NCBI GenBank assembly: GCA_012656075.1
Contig: JAAKBF010000005.1
Span: 1 to 64,000 of the forward strand
Length of the DNA stretch: 64,000 nucleotides
Source of the DNA: Phytophthora hibernalis
Taxonomy: Eukaryota; Oomycota; Peronosporomycetes; Peronosporales; Peronosporaceae
Reading direction: 5' to 3'
In this document: one piece after another, positions 30,636 to 42,124 of the stretch
How the letters are laid out: every line of letters starts with the position of its first letter
Numbering within the stretch: the stretch's first letter is position 1
The notes under the pieces: generated by a model
What the model was told of the DNA's origin: nothing
Databases searched by the model: none
Seen by the model: the letters and a program-made list of their open reading frames with translations, nothing else
Translations under genes and position numbers: made by a program

Positions 30636-32851
30636 TCAGCTTCTGACCCGGCAGCCCCCCGCCCTACTGGCGGGAAGCTGTCGACCACGGAGGTCAAAAG
30701 CGTCCACGGCGTCTAGACAGTCCTGCCGGAGCGGCACTTCAAACTCCCATGAGTTGTGCGAGTGAGGGTCCCCGCGCCACTTTACCAGATACTGGTTATA
30801 CCCGCGGCAGCGACGCTTCGCTAGAATACGCTCCACGTGATAGTGGAGCACACCTGCTCGTCAAGCAGCGCCGGTGGCGGACGACTTTGAGCCGGTGATG
30901 GCACCGCCAACTCAGGCGGAGTTCCGACAGTATGTGAACGAGGTTCGTTTACTGCGCGCGACTTCGCGAGGAGACGACGGATCGTGCCCAACTGTGGGAT
31001 GAGCTGGCGCGGCTCGATGAGCGAATGGACTGGGTGTGCCTTCCCCAGTCGGTCTCTGACCGGCTTGTGGAGTTCGAGCGTCGCTTGTCTGCGTCTGAGA
31101 CGGTCATGCAGCAGCAAGCGGGGCGCTTAGCTGAATTGGAGCGGAGCCTGGCTGGCTTGCAGGGTCAGGTAAACACGCTGACCAGCCTGTTGCAGGGGAA
31201 CTTCGGGTCGACGCCCGCCCCGGGGTCAACGCCTCAGCGTTTACCTCCGCCGGGTCCCGATACGGCTTGAGTAAGCCAACGTAAAACGTCGGGTGCGTAC
31301 GCATCTTCTTCGGAAGATTAAGCGTACACGCTAGACCCCGTTTGGACACGACCTTGAAAGGCCCGATGAATCTTGGACGCAACTTCGTCTTGAAGACTGC
31401 AGACACTGCATGTGTAGGTAGGTTCTTTGCATTTAATATAACCAGGTCACCGACCTCAAAGCTTTCAACATTGCCTCTGCCTTTAGCATCTGCATGTTCC
31501 TTTTGCATGTTTGGCTCTCTGCCATGGTGTCTCTGACATGTCGTAAGACAATAAGTCGCGTGGACACAAAGGTATCAACCTGACGTCGAACTTTAGCAGG
31601 GCTGACTTCAGCAAGCCGATCGGCTATCCCTCACCACCAAGCCCTGAACCACGGAGTGGCGGCGTGAGCGGGACGCGGGGTTGGTTAAGCCGTTCACGTA
31701 TAACCGGTGGAAGCATGTACCGCATTATTCAATGCAAACTCAACGAGTGGAAGCATAGCTCTCCAGCGCTTAGGTGTTTCAGCACACATACTGCGGAGGA
31801 TATCCTCGACAACGCGATTACCGCGTTCCGTTTGACCGTCAGTCTGGGGTGGTCCGCGGTGAACATGTCTAACCTGGTGCCCAGCACCTTGAAGACGGAC
31901 GACCAAAACTTCCCGATAAAACGGGGTCTCGATCCGAGACAATTGCCTCCGGCAGCCCGTGCTGGCGGAAAACACGATCGAGAAAGATCGTAGCCGTGCC
32001 TTCTCCTGTAATAGATTCCGGCACAGCCGCTAGTTGAGCCATCTTTTCTCAGACGGTCAACAAAGACCACGATGCCGGTGTTGCCCGCCGAGTCCTTCGG
32101 CAGGCCAAACACGAAATCCATACTCATGGATTGCCAGCATCCCGTAGGGACAGGCAAACTTTCCAGGGGCGCCGATGGTAGGGAGACGGCTTTACCGTTG
32201 ACACGTCTCACACGTACGCATGTACGTGCTTGTCCACTTATAAAGCTTGGGCCACCAATAGTGTGTGCACACCGAGCTATAGTCTTCTCACGACCGAGAT
32301 GGCCGGCCACAGGCGTGTCATGAGCCTCATAGAGGATGCGATACTTTAAGTCCTCGTCATGAGGAACGACCACGCGTGGTGTCGGCCGCATCCGTGCTGT
32401 ACAACAGGACATCATCGAGAGAGTACCGATGCAGCCTAGAGCGTAAGCGTGACGACCATTTAATGTCCGAGTCATTCAACTCGTTGCTCCCAAGAGCGTG
32501 TAGTAGTGCCACGCACATGTCGTCGCTGGCATACTTTGCCCTAATTTAGTCTGGTACAGACGAAGTCACTGTCGTGACATGGGCTAGCTCGTAATCTGGC
32601 CTGCGCGATAGCGCATCAGCCAAAGCGTTCTGCTTTCCTGGCATACTTATATTCAGCAAGAAGGACAGCCGTCGGGCCATCCTCTGCGAGGTGAGGCGAC
32701 TACGTTGCAGTGCGTGGACGTCGGGTTGAAGATCTAACTGGTTGCTCAGGTCACTCTGTCGGCCGGGCTCAACTATCGGGGGTAGCTGGGGGGTACTTCT
32801 CTTAGACTGCCAAGAGACCTGAGGGTAGGCTGCGAACTCCACTTCAACCAA
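30636..32851 (-). pseudogene. Ty3/gypsy pol remnant A: RNase H end, integrase, chromodomain
   Basis: Minus-strand gypsy pol pieces run in the expected order. 32851-32546 has the RNase H tail (GKQNALADALSRRPDYE). 32475-31694 has the integrase zinc-binding remnant (GHLGREKTIARC) and core start (SMDFVFGLPKD). 31508-31280 has the integrase C-terminal domain (FEVGDLVILNAKN, RPRFIGPFKV, THPTFYVGLLKPY). 30851-30636 has a chromodomain (VERILAKRRCRGYNQYLVKWRG). Reverse transcriptase upstream of 32851 is not clearly readable. Frames change many times. The linker between integrase and chromodomain is occupied by an open plus-strand coiled-coil ORF. Confidence 0.7.
30871..31270 (+). pseudogene. Plus-strand coiled-coil ORF antisense to the gypsy linker
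   Basis: One frameshift (near 30965) joins two open frames into about 130 codons. They give an acidic head (FEPVMAPPTQAEFRQYVNEV), then a strong heptad region (LVEFERRLSASETVMQQ, RLAELERSLAGLQGQVNTL) and a Pro/Gly-rich tail ending TGA 31268-31270. It lies exactly between the minus-strand integrase C-terminus and the chromodomain. The minus strand in this stretch carries no recognisable protein. It could be the N-terminus of a gag from an oppositely oriented retroelement or an overprinted ORF. Confidence 0.4.
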
Positions 32852-34290
32852 CGGGGCGCGTCTGCCGTCTCATCACACTCCAAGCCAACCGTCCTCGCTT
32901 CGCCTTGCTCTCTTCTTGCTTCGTGCTCCTTCCTACTCGTGGTGCTCTAGCTGCTGTTGCTCTTAGCGTCAATGTCTTTATTATGGGGGCTTCCTTATGA
33001 CTTCTCTTTCTCGCGGCAGATAGCGAGGTACTTCTCAGTCTCGCAGCAAATACCGAAGTTGCTTCTTGGTCTCGCCGCAACTAGCGAAGTGAGCGGCTCC
33101 TATCTTCACATGCAAGCCTACTGCCTTTGGGTTCAACTCAGGGCGACTGTTAGCAGTGGCCGTCGACCGTACATCACGACGGTGATGTCGCCTCTCCATC
33201 TTGTCTGTATTCTGCTTCGTGGTCGGTCTTAGTCTTCTCTGCGGCCTTTCGTAGCGCGCAATCTTCTTGCGGTCGGATGGGTTGATCTTCTGGCGGGTCT
33301 GACCGCCAGCCACCAGCCGTCCGTTGCTCGTCCGTCCAGCCGCTGCTGTCCTTGTTCTTAGCATCTTGGTCTGTCCGACGCTCTTGATCTGTCCAGCGTG
33401 TCCTGCATGCTTACTGCCGCTGTCCTTCTGTCATTCTCTGCGCTGCTCCATATTTCAACCATTGCATTTCATGTTATTAATCTTGTCCCCTTGCTACGAA
33501 GATCGTTCTCGAATCGAGCGATTACCGGCGGCTTCCACAGTTGTTGGCCGCACTGGCGTGATTGTTGTCGTCGGTGTCGTTGAATGCCACGTGTTTCTGC
33601 GTCGTCTTCGTCCTGGCGGTCGCTACCGTCCTCGGCCGTACGTAGCCGTCCATCTATCCATAATCAGCTTGGTTTATCCAAATCTTTTCTTTACCGCCAG
33701 ATCGCTGCACCTGCGCACGCCGAATCTCAATCTACAGCACGTATCTGCCGGTACTGGATGCGACACCTGCGTCTGCTTTCGATCTGGATCCTGCGCAAAC
33801 AGAGTCAGGATGGCGCTGACACCAAGATGTCAACTCCGCGTCGGCCTTGTTTGCAGACCGAAAAAATTGGTTCTTCGTCTCCTTCGTCCCAATCGGTCGC
33901 TGCTGTCCTGCTTGGGTGGCTGGATCTGCGGGTTGTGCGTCTACCGCTTCTTGGCGTACACTGCAAATTCTTGTTGCAACGCGTTGGCTGTGGTAGAATT
34001 GCTGCTGCCTCTGGTCGTGCTGCTGTTTGCTCAGTGAGTCGCGCCATATCTGCATCTGCGCCTCCAAATTGATGAACTGCGTCAGGGCCTTGGATGGGTC
34101 CAAGCACTTCACGTTCGCCGTATGCCCACACAGGGCTATCATCACGTCCGCACGCTCCGTAGTGTCGTCAGCATCTGTGTATGGGGCCTGCCGTATCCGT
34201 GCCCGTGTACGCATTCTAACTGCGTCTAACCGCGTACCGCTGCCGATTGTTGGGGCTGGTCGGGGCCTCTTCCGCTGATTGTCGTTGCGA
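32852..34290 (-). pseudogene. Decayed retroelement gag-like region
   Basis: Minus-strand frames at 34214-33732, 33364-33035 and 33080-32844 give polar, Arg/Gln-rich pieces, such as AQMQIWRDSLSKQQHDQRQQQFYHSQRV and a Lys/Arg-rich region before RNase H. The order and strand fit a gag upstream of gypsy A, but no CCHC knuckle, protease or reverse transcriptase was identified. The stretch also contains many long stop-poor plus-strand frames due to composition, which I do not regard as genes. Confidence 0.3.
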
Positions 34291-34589
34291 AGCTTTTCCT
34301 TATGGGAGGACGTCCTGCGGGACCGCTACTCCTCGCATCTTGCCTGATTTCCGGTCTGATCCCGTTCCAGTGCCGGCCTAATGTGATGCCGTCTGACTGG
34401 TGTCTGCAAGTTCTTGCTCGTTGGTTTGTGCCGCTCCGCTTTCCTCGGTATCCCGACTTTGCTCCTCGCTCTTAGTCTTCAGAGTCGACATCCGCTGCCA
34501 CAGCTTTACAGGCCCAAGCGATATCCTTCGCCATCTGCTCAACTAAGTTCGTCGGTTAGTAATACGAGAGCAGGAACGAGCAGTGGTGA

Positions 34590-35450
34590 CCAACTCTCGT
34601 CCTGACCCGCCATCGGTGCACAACTTCGTTCCTGGACCCTTGTCCAGCCCTATCAATCCACATCAGCTGATTCAGTCGAAAGTCACTCCTGTGGCGTACG
34701 TTCCGCCGATCGTAGTATATCGCCTACCTCGCTTGCTCCTTTTGCAGCGCAATGGCGATCAATTCTCTCGCTGCCCTCAAGTCCTGCATCAGGACCTCGT
34801 GTTGAGCTTCCAGCGAGTTGTTGTGTGATAAACCAGCTTGCTCCTCCGCAAGTAGTTCCGCAGACGTGCGTAATTTATGGTCCATCGTCACCTCGTTCGG
34901 TTCATACCCGTGCGTGGTATGCTACGCCGAGTTATACGCATACATGGCACTGGGCAGATAGTCGTCCCAGTCTGCTTGCTCCATCAATACAGACTAATCA
35001 TGTCCTTCCATGTGCAATGACAACGCTCAGTAAATTCGAGCGATACGGCACTGGGGTGGATTGTTTCACCTTTATCAGCTCTAACAGCTCCGCCGTCGCT
35101 CTGCTTCTAAATTCCATAGCCCCGTCCATCATTATTTCACTCATAGGGACGTATCCCAACACGACCCTGTTCATCAGAAACTACGCGATGGCTTTGGGGT
35201 GTGCTCCGAAACTGCTTCAGCCACAGCGCAACGCGTAGTATACTCTACAGCAGCAATAACATAGCAGTTGTCATGCGTCGGCACCGGAAGAAGGCCGGCA
35301 ACATCAATGGCCCAGCGATTGCGGTGTGAATGTGTTTCGACCAAGCTGTAATGCCGACAAAGTGTTAATATCCGCCCGGAGAATGATTTGGTGAGGTCTT
35401 CCAGCGAACCGGAGCAATCACGTTCATCACGGCCGGAGAACAGAGACGAG
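34590..35450 (-). pseudogene. Ty3/gypsy integrase remnant B
   Basis: A second, different gypsy integrase on the minus strand. From 35390 down, the first catalytic Asp region reads RWAIDVAGLLPVPTHDNCYVIAAVEYTTR. After a stop, the second Asp lies in IMMDGAMEF (about 35130-35105). The C-terminal part near 34880-34660 reads TMDHKLRTSAELLAEEQ, then a conserved YYDRRN block after an in-frame TAG. Multiple stops show decay. It is not the continuation of element A, whose own integrase is present at 31.3-32.5 kb. Confidence 0.6.
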
Positions 35451-35559
35451 AATGAAAGGTCGACGAGATGCCAAAGTTATCCGCGTTCCCCATATTGAGA
35501 ACTCGATCAGCCATGTTTTTCATCACGAGCCGTTTCTTGTCGCGCTTTCGATCGCCTTG

Positions 35560-35835
35560 TCCGCCGTGGTCGTCATTGCCACCACCCTGGTCATCGTGCT
35601 CGTCATTGCCGCCGCCCTGGCCGCCATGCTCGTCATTGCCGTCACTCTGGCCGCCGTGTTCATCATTGCCGCCTCCGTGGTTGCCATGTTCGTCACAGTC
35701 ATTACTCTGGCCCCCGTTCTCATCATTGCCGCCTCCGTGGTTGCCATGTTCGTCACAGTCATTACTCTAGCCGCTGTGCTCATCATTGCCGCCGCCCTGG
35801 TAGCCATGTTCGTCACGGTCGCTGCCCTGGCCGCC
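35560..35835. repeat. Minisatellite of 30-nt units in 60-nt higher-order blocks
   Basis: About nine copies of a 30-nt unit of the type CTCGTCATTGCCGCCGCCCT... stand in tandem from about 35560 to 35835. Near 35660-35790 pairs of units form a 60-nt block repeated almost exactly twice (CATCATTGCCGCCTCCGTGG and its partner). Both strands stay open through the array because the unit is a multiple of three. The plus frame gives a very hydrophobic Ala/Val/Ile repeat; the minus frame gives Met/Thr/Ala repeats. Confidence 0.75.
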
Positions 35836-35929
35836 TCACTTGTCGTGATATTTCATGTCGCGGGCATCCGACCGTCTGCCAGCCGGGGGCGTCGCCACTG
35901 TTGGACGTCGCACTCTTCATGAGTTGAGG

Positions 35930-38900
35930 GATCGAGATAACTTTGAGTTGAGAACGTTGTGCTCTCTCCTTGCGTTTTGAAAAGACCTGACTAGGCTCGT
36001 GGGAGACAGGACGAAGAAAACTTGTCAACTGTGGGAGAAGACGTTGACCAACGGGAAGATCATTCAGTCGATCTCGACGTTCTAAATGGTTTGTTTCGTG
36101 ATGAAGTCTAGTCATGATCTGCCACCTCGATGAAAAATTCCTCTTTGGTCTAGAGGGGCGGTTGACACTAAGTGGCTGTGGATTTTCCCAGCCGCCGAGT
36201 TCGACTGTCTGATGGAATATTTGGACTGGATGAGTGGTGAAAGATACAGTATGGCGTCAGCGTGTAAGGGTGACAAGTGACCGTTGGGAGTGAAGTGGAC
36301 TAAATATGCAAGCCAAGGATGGGACCATAGGTCGGGAGGTGTCCATCGGACGAGGCCTCATTCGTTGAGATTAGAATACACCATGTCCGGACCCTTGATT
36401 CCCTGACAACACGACAACCTAAGGTATAAAGTGCTCACGGCGAACGTATCCCGAGTAGCAGCCTGCCTTGACTTGGCTTGAAGCACCAAACAAGATCCAT
36501 CAGCAACCCCATGGCATTATGCCAACACCAACACACACATGACCGCCCGTGAGTCATACTAACTCGAACATTTAAGTACAAGCTATATCTCACTGGATGA
36601 GGTTCCACTGGATGGAGAATACTCTCGATGACCTTCCCAATCCAAAACCAACACACCCCAAGATGAAGATGTACTATATATTGAACGACCAAGAATCATG
36701 AAGATAACCTGAACGAGCCAAGATCGATGGAGACATTCTGGATAAAGGTCGGACTCGGTGTAGGGTCGGTTCCATTATATATTTCCATGGAACTGTTTCC
36801 ACGCGTCATTATCATAAAATGATGTGTGGCCCTTTGGCTGGGGTTGCTGGCTCAGAGTTGATTGTCAAGTGTATAACTACGTTTGTAAGGCAAACCTTTC
36901 ACCTAAAAGCCTTAACGGGGATATCATCTACGCGTTATGTGTAAAACTGCGGCTGCGCCTGCTTCGCAGCCGCAGTAGATGCAACGAGGACGTGGTCATA
37001 GAGGACGTGGTCATATACTGTAGGTTTACTGCACTCTGAAATCTAACTAGTTTCTAAAATAATTTTTAGGGACAATGTTGTCACTTAGAGGCTAGTGAAA
37101 CAAAAACAATATAAACAATTAATGACTGAAAAGGCCTTTGTTCGACTGCGATTGTAACGAGAACACTAGGAGCTTGCCAGTGGTAAGCGCTCGACAGTAA
37201 ATATACTCATTAGCCCTCACATAATAATTTCACTACTTCAAACTCAAAAACTTATACCGGTAAATTTCAGAACTTCTTGGTGCGCAGCGCGACTTTGACA
37301 AAACAAAAGTTTAACAAAAATCTAAAATCATATTAGTCATCGTTGGACTAATTACAGTGGACGGTGTACGACGCTGGCCAGCTGTTTACTCCATACTTAC
37401 CTTGTTTTGTAAAATATTACTCCTAGTTTCCCTATTTTTCGATTTACTCTCTCCATCGCCGCGAGCTACTACAAGTTAACCCGCAACCTAGCCCTTCTAG
37501 CCCGGTATTTTGTATCCTACATAATAAGCGTTTTTACAGGATTTAATATCGAGCAAACTTGGCTACAACCTCCGACGTCGGATATAGATTTTTGTATGGG
37601 TGAGGTTTAGCCGATCCTTTCTCTCGGACGGGTGATGGCTAGATAGACGGGGAATTTTCTGTTGCGTTAGAAAGACGAATATAAATCCCAAACAGGTTTG
37701 AAAATCCTGTTGAAAACCGACATGCCGACATATCTGCCGCTCGCCAATTTCATTCATTTCGAAAACGACGAGCGCCCCGGAGACAATACGTCCACACAGC
37801 GGTTGCGCTAGCTACGCTTCCAAGTCCTGAAGCGGCGAAAGCCGAAAGGCTTAGCCGAGAGCTATCAATAACTACGGTCAACGATCTAGGGCCATTTGAA
37901 TTATCTACGACGCGAATTAGACATATTTGAAGACAGGCGATTCCATTGCATCTAATGTTGCTGGTATGCTAATGACACGTTTGTTTGTTTGTTTTTCAGG
38001 CAAGACTGAGTCATTCCAGTCATATCGAGCTTCAGCACCAAACGCACCCAGAGTTCTGACATCAAGCACTGAGTAACAAACATAGCTATAGATTGGATTG
38101 GCTACCAGCTCGGATGCCAAAGGAGCGTACGACGCCAAGCCCGGATTCAAAGATGATGACTTTGGTGATGTATCCGACCACGAACACGATATCAGCTGAT
38201 GATAAGGCTACTCAATGCGACCGATCTAGTCAGAGCCCGATTGAACGAGCGGTAGTGTCAACCTTACGGCCGATCTTACTGAATAAGTTGATGTAATGAA
38301 TTACCTTATTCCGGATGTTACAGAAGTATAGAGTAGCACAAGATGGATTATATTATGAAGTGCATACTGTTAACTCAGGATGATAAGTGTTTGGTAATAT
38401 TTCTACTTCCGGATGGTATGGCTTTATGATGTAGTGTATCTCTTGAAATGTAACGATATACAACATTGGTATGAACGCTTCGTCCACCATCGGCACCAAC
38501 ACTATCATTCGACATTTCACACGTGCGTCAACTTGATGTAGCTGTCGCTGAGTATTGTAGACTGTTTGCTGTATATCGGTACCACATCAATAGCCCACGT
38601 TAGTCAACACGCATAACATCTATTACTCGATAATTCAGTACAAACGGAGACCGTACCTGTGTGTCTGCTTGTATTTGGGGGCCGTGTGGATTTCTTCCGT
38701 TCAAAGCGGATCACCGGAGGCAGAAACGCGCTCATGTACGCGCAGATATCACACAATATGTAGGGCGACGGCAAAAGAACTCCACCATAACTGAAATTGA
38801 AAATAATGTTCCATTAGCGTAAGCGTAAGAACGAGGAGGAGGAATATAGCAAAGACGCGACTTGGTTCTCCATATCTTGTCGTCCTGATTCGTGCGCAGA

Positions 38901-40215
38901 GAAGAAATGGCCCAGCTCCTCCTCACTAAACCGTTAGATAGGAACTGGGCCAATTCTTCCTCTGCGCGCTCCGAGGTTGGAGAGTCTCTTGTTGGCTTCT
39001 AGGAAGGTTGGCTGACGTCTAGCGGTCAAGTAAGGCATGTAGCCATAACGAAAATGCGAGGTATTGTTTTGGGGGAGGTTTTGACCATGCTCTATCGTTT
39101 TGGGAGCCAATAGAAGGTCTCTATTCTCGCAGATGTTGGATACAATGTCGATGGTATGGCCATTTTTGTTGCGTCTTTGTGCCAAATATGACCGGTTCAA
39201 GATCATTGAGAGTGAAAGGGCTTACAGCAACACAATTATTGCAGGTTTCGAGGTATACTACTTTAATAAAGGTTATAGCTTACTCTGTAGGATACAGAAT
39301 AAGAGCTCGGGCTAGAAGGGCTAGAGATCTGTCGGTATAGTGATCTAGGGTAAGCAAAAAGGCGCTTGTTACGTGGACCAAACATTTGGACATAAAAGTA
39401 ACTATCGTGCAACCTAAGCACCTCCTACCTAAACTGCACCCCGACCCATAAACCTCACCGCGTAACAATGTCAGGTTTAGCACAACGCGCGATGATTTCG
39501 CTTTGAACGGCGATGCTCAACCTCTCTGACCAAGCCCGTTCGTTTGGCCCTAGTTTTGCAGCGCTGCGCGCTCGCTTGATCTCGCCGGCGACTTTGGTTG
39601 CCTTTCAGGTACTAGAGTTATTCGCTTGGCTTTAGCGAAACTGTTGGTCCACGAGCACTTCCACAAGAAAACGACTGGTAACTGTTGATCGATTGTATTG
39701 GACCTCACTCTAGCATGCAATGGAATCCAGCTCTTGGGTGACTTCGCCTCCAAAACTTATATTTAACGATAACAAACAAACCAACAATCATCAACGTTAT
39801 ATCCAACGTTTTTGCTGAAGGGATAACTTACCCCTGGGCCTGCTGAGGAATAGATTTGTATTCAATGCAATATCTGGAATCAACTGGCTGCACTTGAAAA
39901 AAGAAGAATGCTCTTGTAGTAATCACGACGCGTTTTTACTTAGATGGTGTAGTAGTTGTTCCCGAAGCGCTCCCAAAGAGTGTTTTACTTCTCGCCGTGC
40001 ATTCCTTCCAACTTCACCCGTAGAGAGCTTGGGGTGTACCGCGCGCCTTCATTTTTCCGTATCTTCTGAACTCTTTAGTGCCGCTCAACATCTGATTGAG
40101 CTTCGTCGAGCTAAAGAGGTTAGCGCCACCAGCCCGCTCTTCCTCTTCTTGATATTGGTCTTTATCGTCTTCATCTTCATTCGCAATTTGAAGATAATGC
40201 TTGACCCTCTCACGC
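35930..40215. other. About 4.3 kb without a supportable gene
   Basis: Short stop-bounded frames only, with no domain or consistent codon pattern. It holds a perfect GC-rich hairpin (36946-36976) and a short tandem GAGGACGTGGTCATA repeat (about 36987-37016). A few minus-strand scraps, for example 38150-37917 and 39753-39550, look protein-like but match nothing I know. It is probably old repeat DNA and LTR fragments. Confidence 0.4.
36946..36976. repeat. Perfect 12-bp stem hairpin
   Basis: ACTGCGGCTGCG (36946-36957) and CGCAGCCGCAGT (36965-36976) are perfect inverted repeats with a 7-nt spacer. They stand out in AT-rich surroundings. No Helitron-type CTRR terminus follows within 15 nt. Confidence 0.6.
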
Positions 40216-40219
40216 GGCA

Positions 40220-41290
40220 ACCGTGACACGCAGTCGTTATCGACCGCTTCTATTCATCTATTTAACTTGCCATTGAGCTCTTGGAGATGAAAGTGTACGT
40301 GATAGGCACGATCGTGACCAACCGGCTTGGATACGATGCGAATTTCAAAGAGAAACGCAAGTCACGTCCAGCAACTATTCCCCATGGCACCTTTACTTTC
40401 TCCGCTCCGTAGCCGTACCCAACATGATTGCCTTCCAGTGGTGGGATCGCAAACCTGTGCATTACTTGTGCACAGGATTCGCAATGACAGCGGCATCAGT
40501 TGCGAGGAACATCAAGCGAGTTGGCAGAGTTGTGGTGCCTTGTCCGGCGAGTGTAAGTCACTACCAACGTTGGATGGGCGGAGTTGATGTGCATGATCAA
40601 CTCCGCCTGCAAACCTACTCACTGCAGACGTCCACGAAGTTCAAAAAGTACTGCAAGGGCCTTTTCTTAGGCCTCGTGGATATGGCTCTAGTGAATGCGT
40701 ATATTTCGCATAAGGAGGTGTCACGGATCACTGGGTCACCGCTGATGAAGCGCGTAGAATGGTACGGGGTTCTGCAGAACCAATTGCCGCAACTGAAGGC
40801 GGAGGATTTTGAAGGTATAGTCGCCACGCCACCACGGAGCAACCAGAAGAGAAAGCGCTCCCAACTAAGACTTACGCATGCACTACAACAATGCGATGAC
40901 TGGGTCACAGTTACGGGCGTACAAAAGCGTCGCCAGCGATCTTGCAAGGTCTGTGCCCTTTTGCGCAGCGACCGCAAGAAGAAGTCTTTTTCCACGACTT
41001 TCTTTTGCGAGCTCTGCTCCATTGATGACGCGAAGTGCTGGCTGTGCAACAAGATACGCCGTCAGTACAAGGGGATAGCTAAAACGTGTTTTGAGATCTG
41101 GCACGACGATTTCCAGTGCGGCCAAAGCATACCTACCAATCTTGGCAAAAGGGTCGTCTTGCGGCGTCCGGGTCAGAAGGCTGGTGCACGCAAGAAGTCC
41201 TGTCGAGAGCTTCTGCTTTGTGAAGGGGCGGTAGACGGCGATGATGAAAATGAGAGCGATCAAGAGGACTTCTTGTCGCTCGGAGCTTGA
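40220..41290 (+). pseudogene. piggyBac-like transposase, C-terminal half
   Basis: The recognisable start is the second catalytic Asp region VVIDRFYSS (Asp at 40242-40244), followed by a stop, then LAIELLEMKVYVIGTIVTNR and RPATIPHGTF. A frameshift near 40410 leads into the long ORF with WWDRKPVHYL, CPASVSHYQRWMGGVDVHDQLR (third catalytic Asp at 40586-40588), KKYCKGLFLGLVD and a Cys-rich C-terminal zinc region (CKVC, CELC, CWLC motifs). PiggyBac transposases insert at TTAA by hairpin cut-and-paste. The N-terminal half with the first Asp is not upstream here. A matching half lies on the opposite strand at 42070-43527. Confidence 0.75.
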
Positions 41291-41770
41291 TCGGTTATTT
41301 GCTTGTCATCGTCAGACTGATCAACCTCATCTTCTGTCTTCACATCGATCGGCTCTGGTTGTTGGGGTTCCTCAACCATCTCCTCGGCCTTGTCAGCCGG
41401 CTTCTCTGTTGCCGTCTTGATTTCGGGGTGATCTTCTTGCGTATACACTTCCTCCTCCTCCGTTTCTTCACCTGAGATTCGCGCTGAGACTGCGGAGCCT
41501 CACTCGTGGTCATCGTCCAGCTCAGCGACCGACGAGGTGAAGATCGAGCGACTTTCATCTTCATCGCCACACTCAAAGTCGTCATAATCTTCCGTCTTCA
41601 TTTTCAAGTTCGTCCACCAGGTCCTTTTCACCGACCGACTTTGAGTTATGTGACGGAAACCGTGTATTTATTTTTGTCCAATCATATTGGCCGGTCGATT
41701 TCCTGGCGACTTGGACAATCACCACAGATATCCAAATATAGCTGGGATTCACAATTTCACAATTGAACAC
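41260..41770 (-). pseudogene. Acidic hypothetical ORF between piggyBac halves
   Basis: Minus-strand frames 41770-41582, 41585-41340 and 41448-41260 combine into an acidic protein: DWTKINTRFPSHNSKSV near the start, an Asp/Glu-rich middle, then a run of Glu/Pro/Gln (EEMVEEPQQPEPIDV) and a final DKKSS. Two frame changes are needed. It overlaps the end of the plus-strand piggyBac ORF by 30 bp. It may be the 5' part of another transposon gene or a host nuclear protein. Family unknown. Confidence 0.3.
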
Positions 41771-41941
41771 TGAGCTCGTGTTTAGCCACAGCGTTCCATC
41801 TTAGGTAGAGGGTTCATGCCGCACGAAAACGGTATGGGTACCGGTAGATCTGGTGTTTTTGGCGTTTCTCGACAGACCTGGTTTGTCACTTTGCATTTTC
41901 GCCTTTAAGTGTCTAAGCTTTCCACTCCTCCAATTTCTACG

Positions 41942-42124
41942 ATGCGTGTCAGCTATTTTACCCTGTTAGTGGCTGTCGTACTCCTAGCGAACTGTGACGT
42001 CATCTGTGCGAACGCCAAGCAGACGAAGCTGATGAATCCCACAAGTCATAAGTTACGACGTTCAGATTTCAACCATTACATGTGGCAGTACGCAGTTCTT
42101 GAATCACACGCCATCGAACCGTAG
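41942..42124 (+). pseudogene. Secreted RXLR-like effector N-terminus fused to piggyBac sequence
   Basis: From ATG 41942 the ORF has a classical signal peptide: MRV, a hydrophobic core (YFTLLVAVVLLA) and a probable cleavage after residue 23. Residues 36-39 read HKLR, a degenerate form of the RXLR host-translocation motif at the usual distance. From about 42073 the sequence is antisense piggyBac coding DNA, and a stop follows at 42124, so at most the N-terminus of an effector gene remains. A 13-base stretch covering the HKLR codons also occurs in the piggyBac terminal repeat at 43915-43927, which weakens the motif reading. The signal peptide call is firmer than the effector call. Confidence 0.4.

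Noticed and set aside
33324..34072. Long plus-strand ORFs (237 and 162 codons).
   Set aside because: Leu/Val/Cys/Arg-biased composition with no domain. They oppose a gag-like minus-strand region and overlap each other in two frames.
35452..35922. A very hydrophobic 156-codon ORF as a membrane protein.
   Set aside because: The hydrophobicity comes from the 30-nt minisatellite; both strands are open for the same reason.
36946..36990. Helitron 3' end at the 12-bp hairpin.
   Set aside because: No CTRR follows at the proper distance.
41340..41585. An Arg/Lys/Ser-rich 81-codon ORF as a DNA-binding protein.
   Set aside because: It is an alternative frame of the Asp/Glu-rich acidic ORF; the composition arises from the frame shift.
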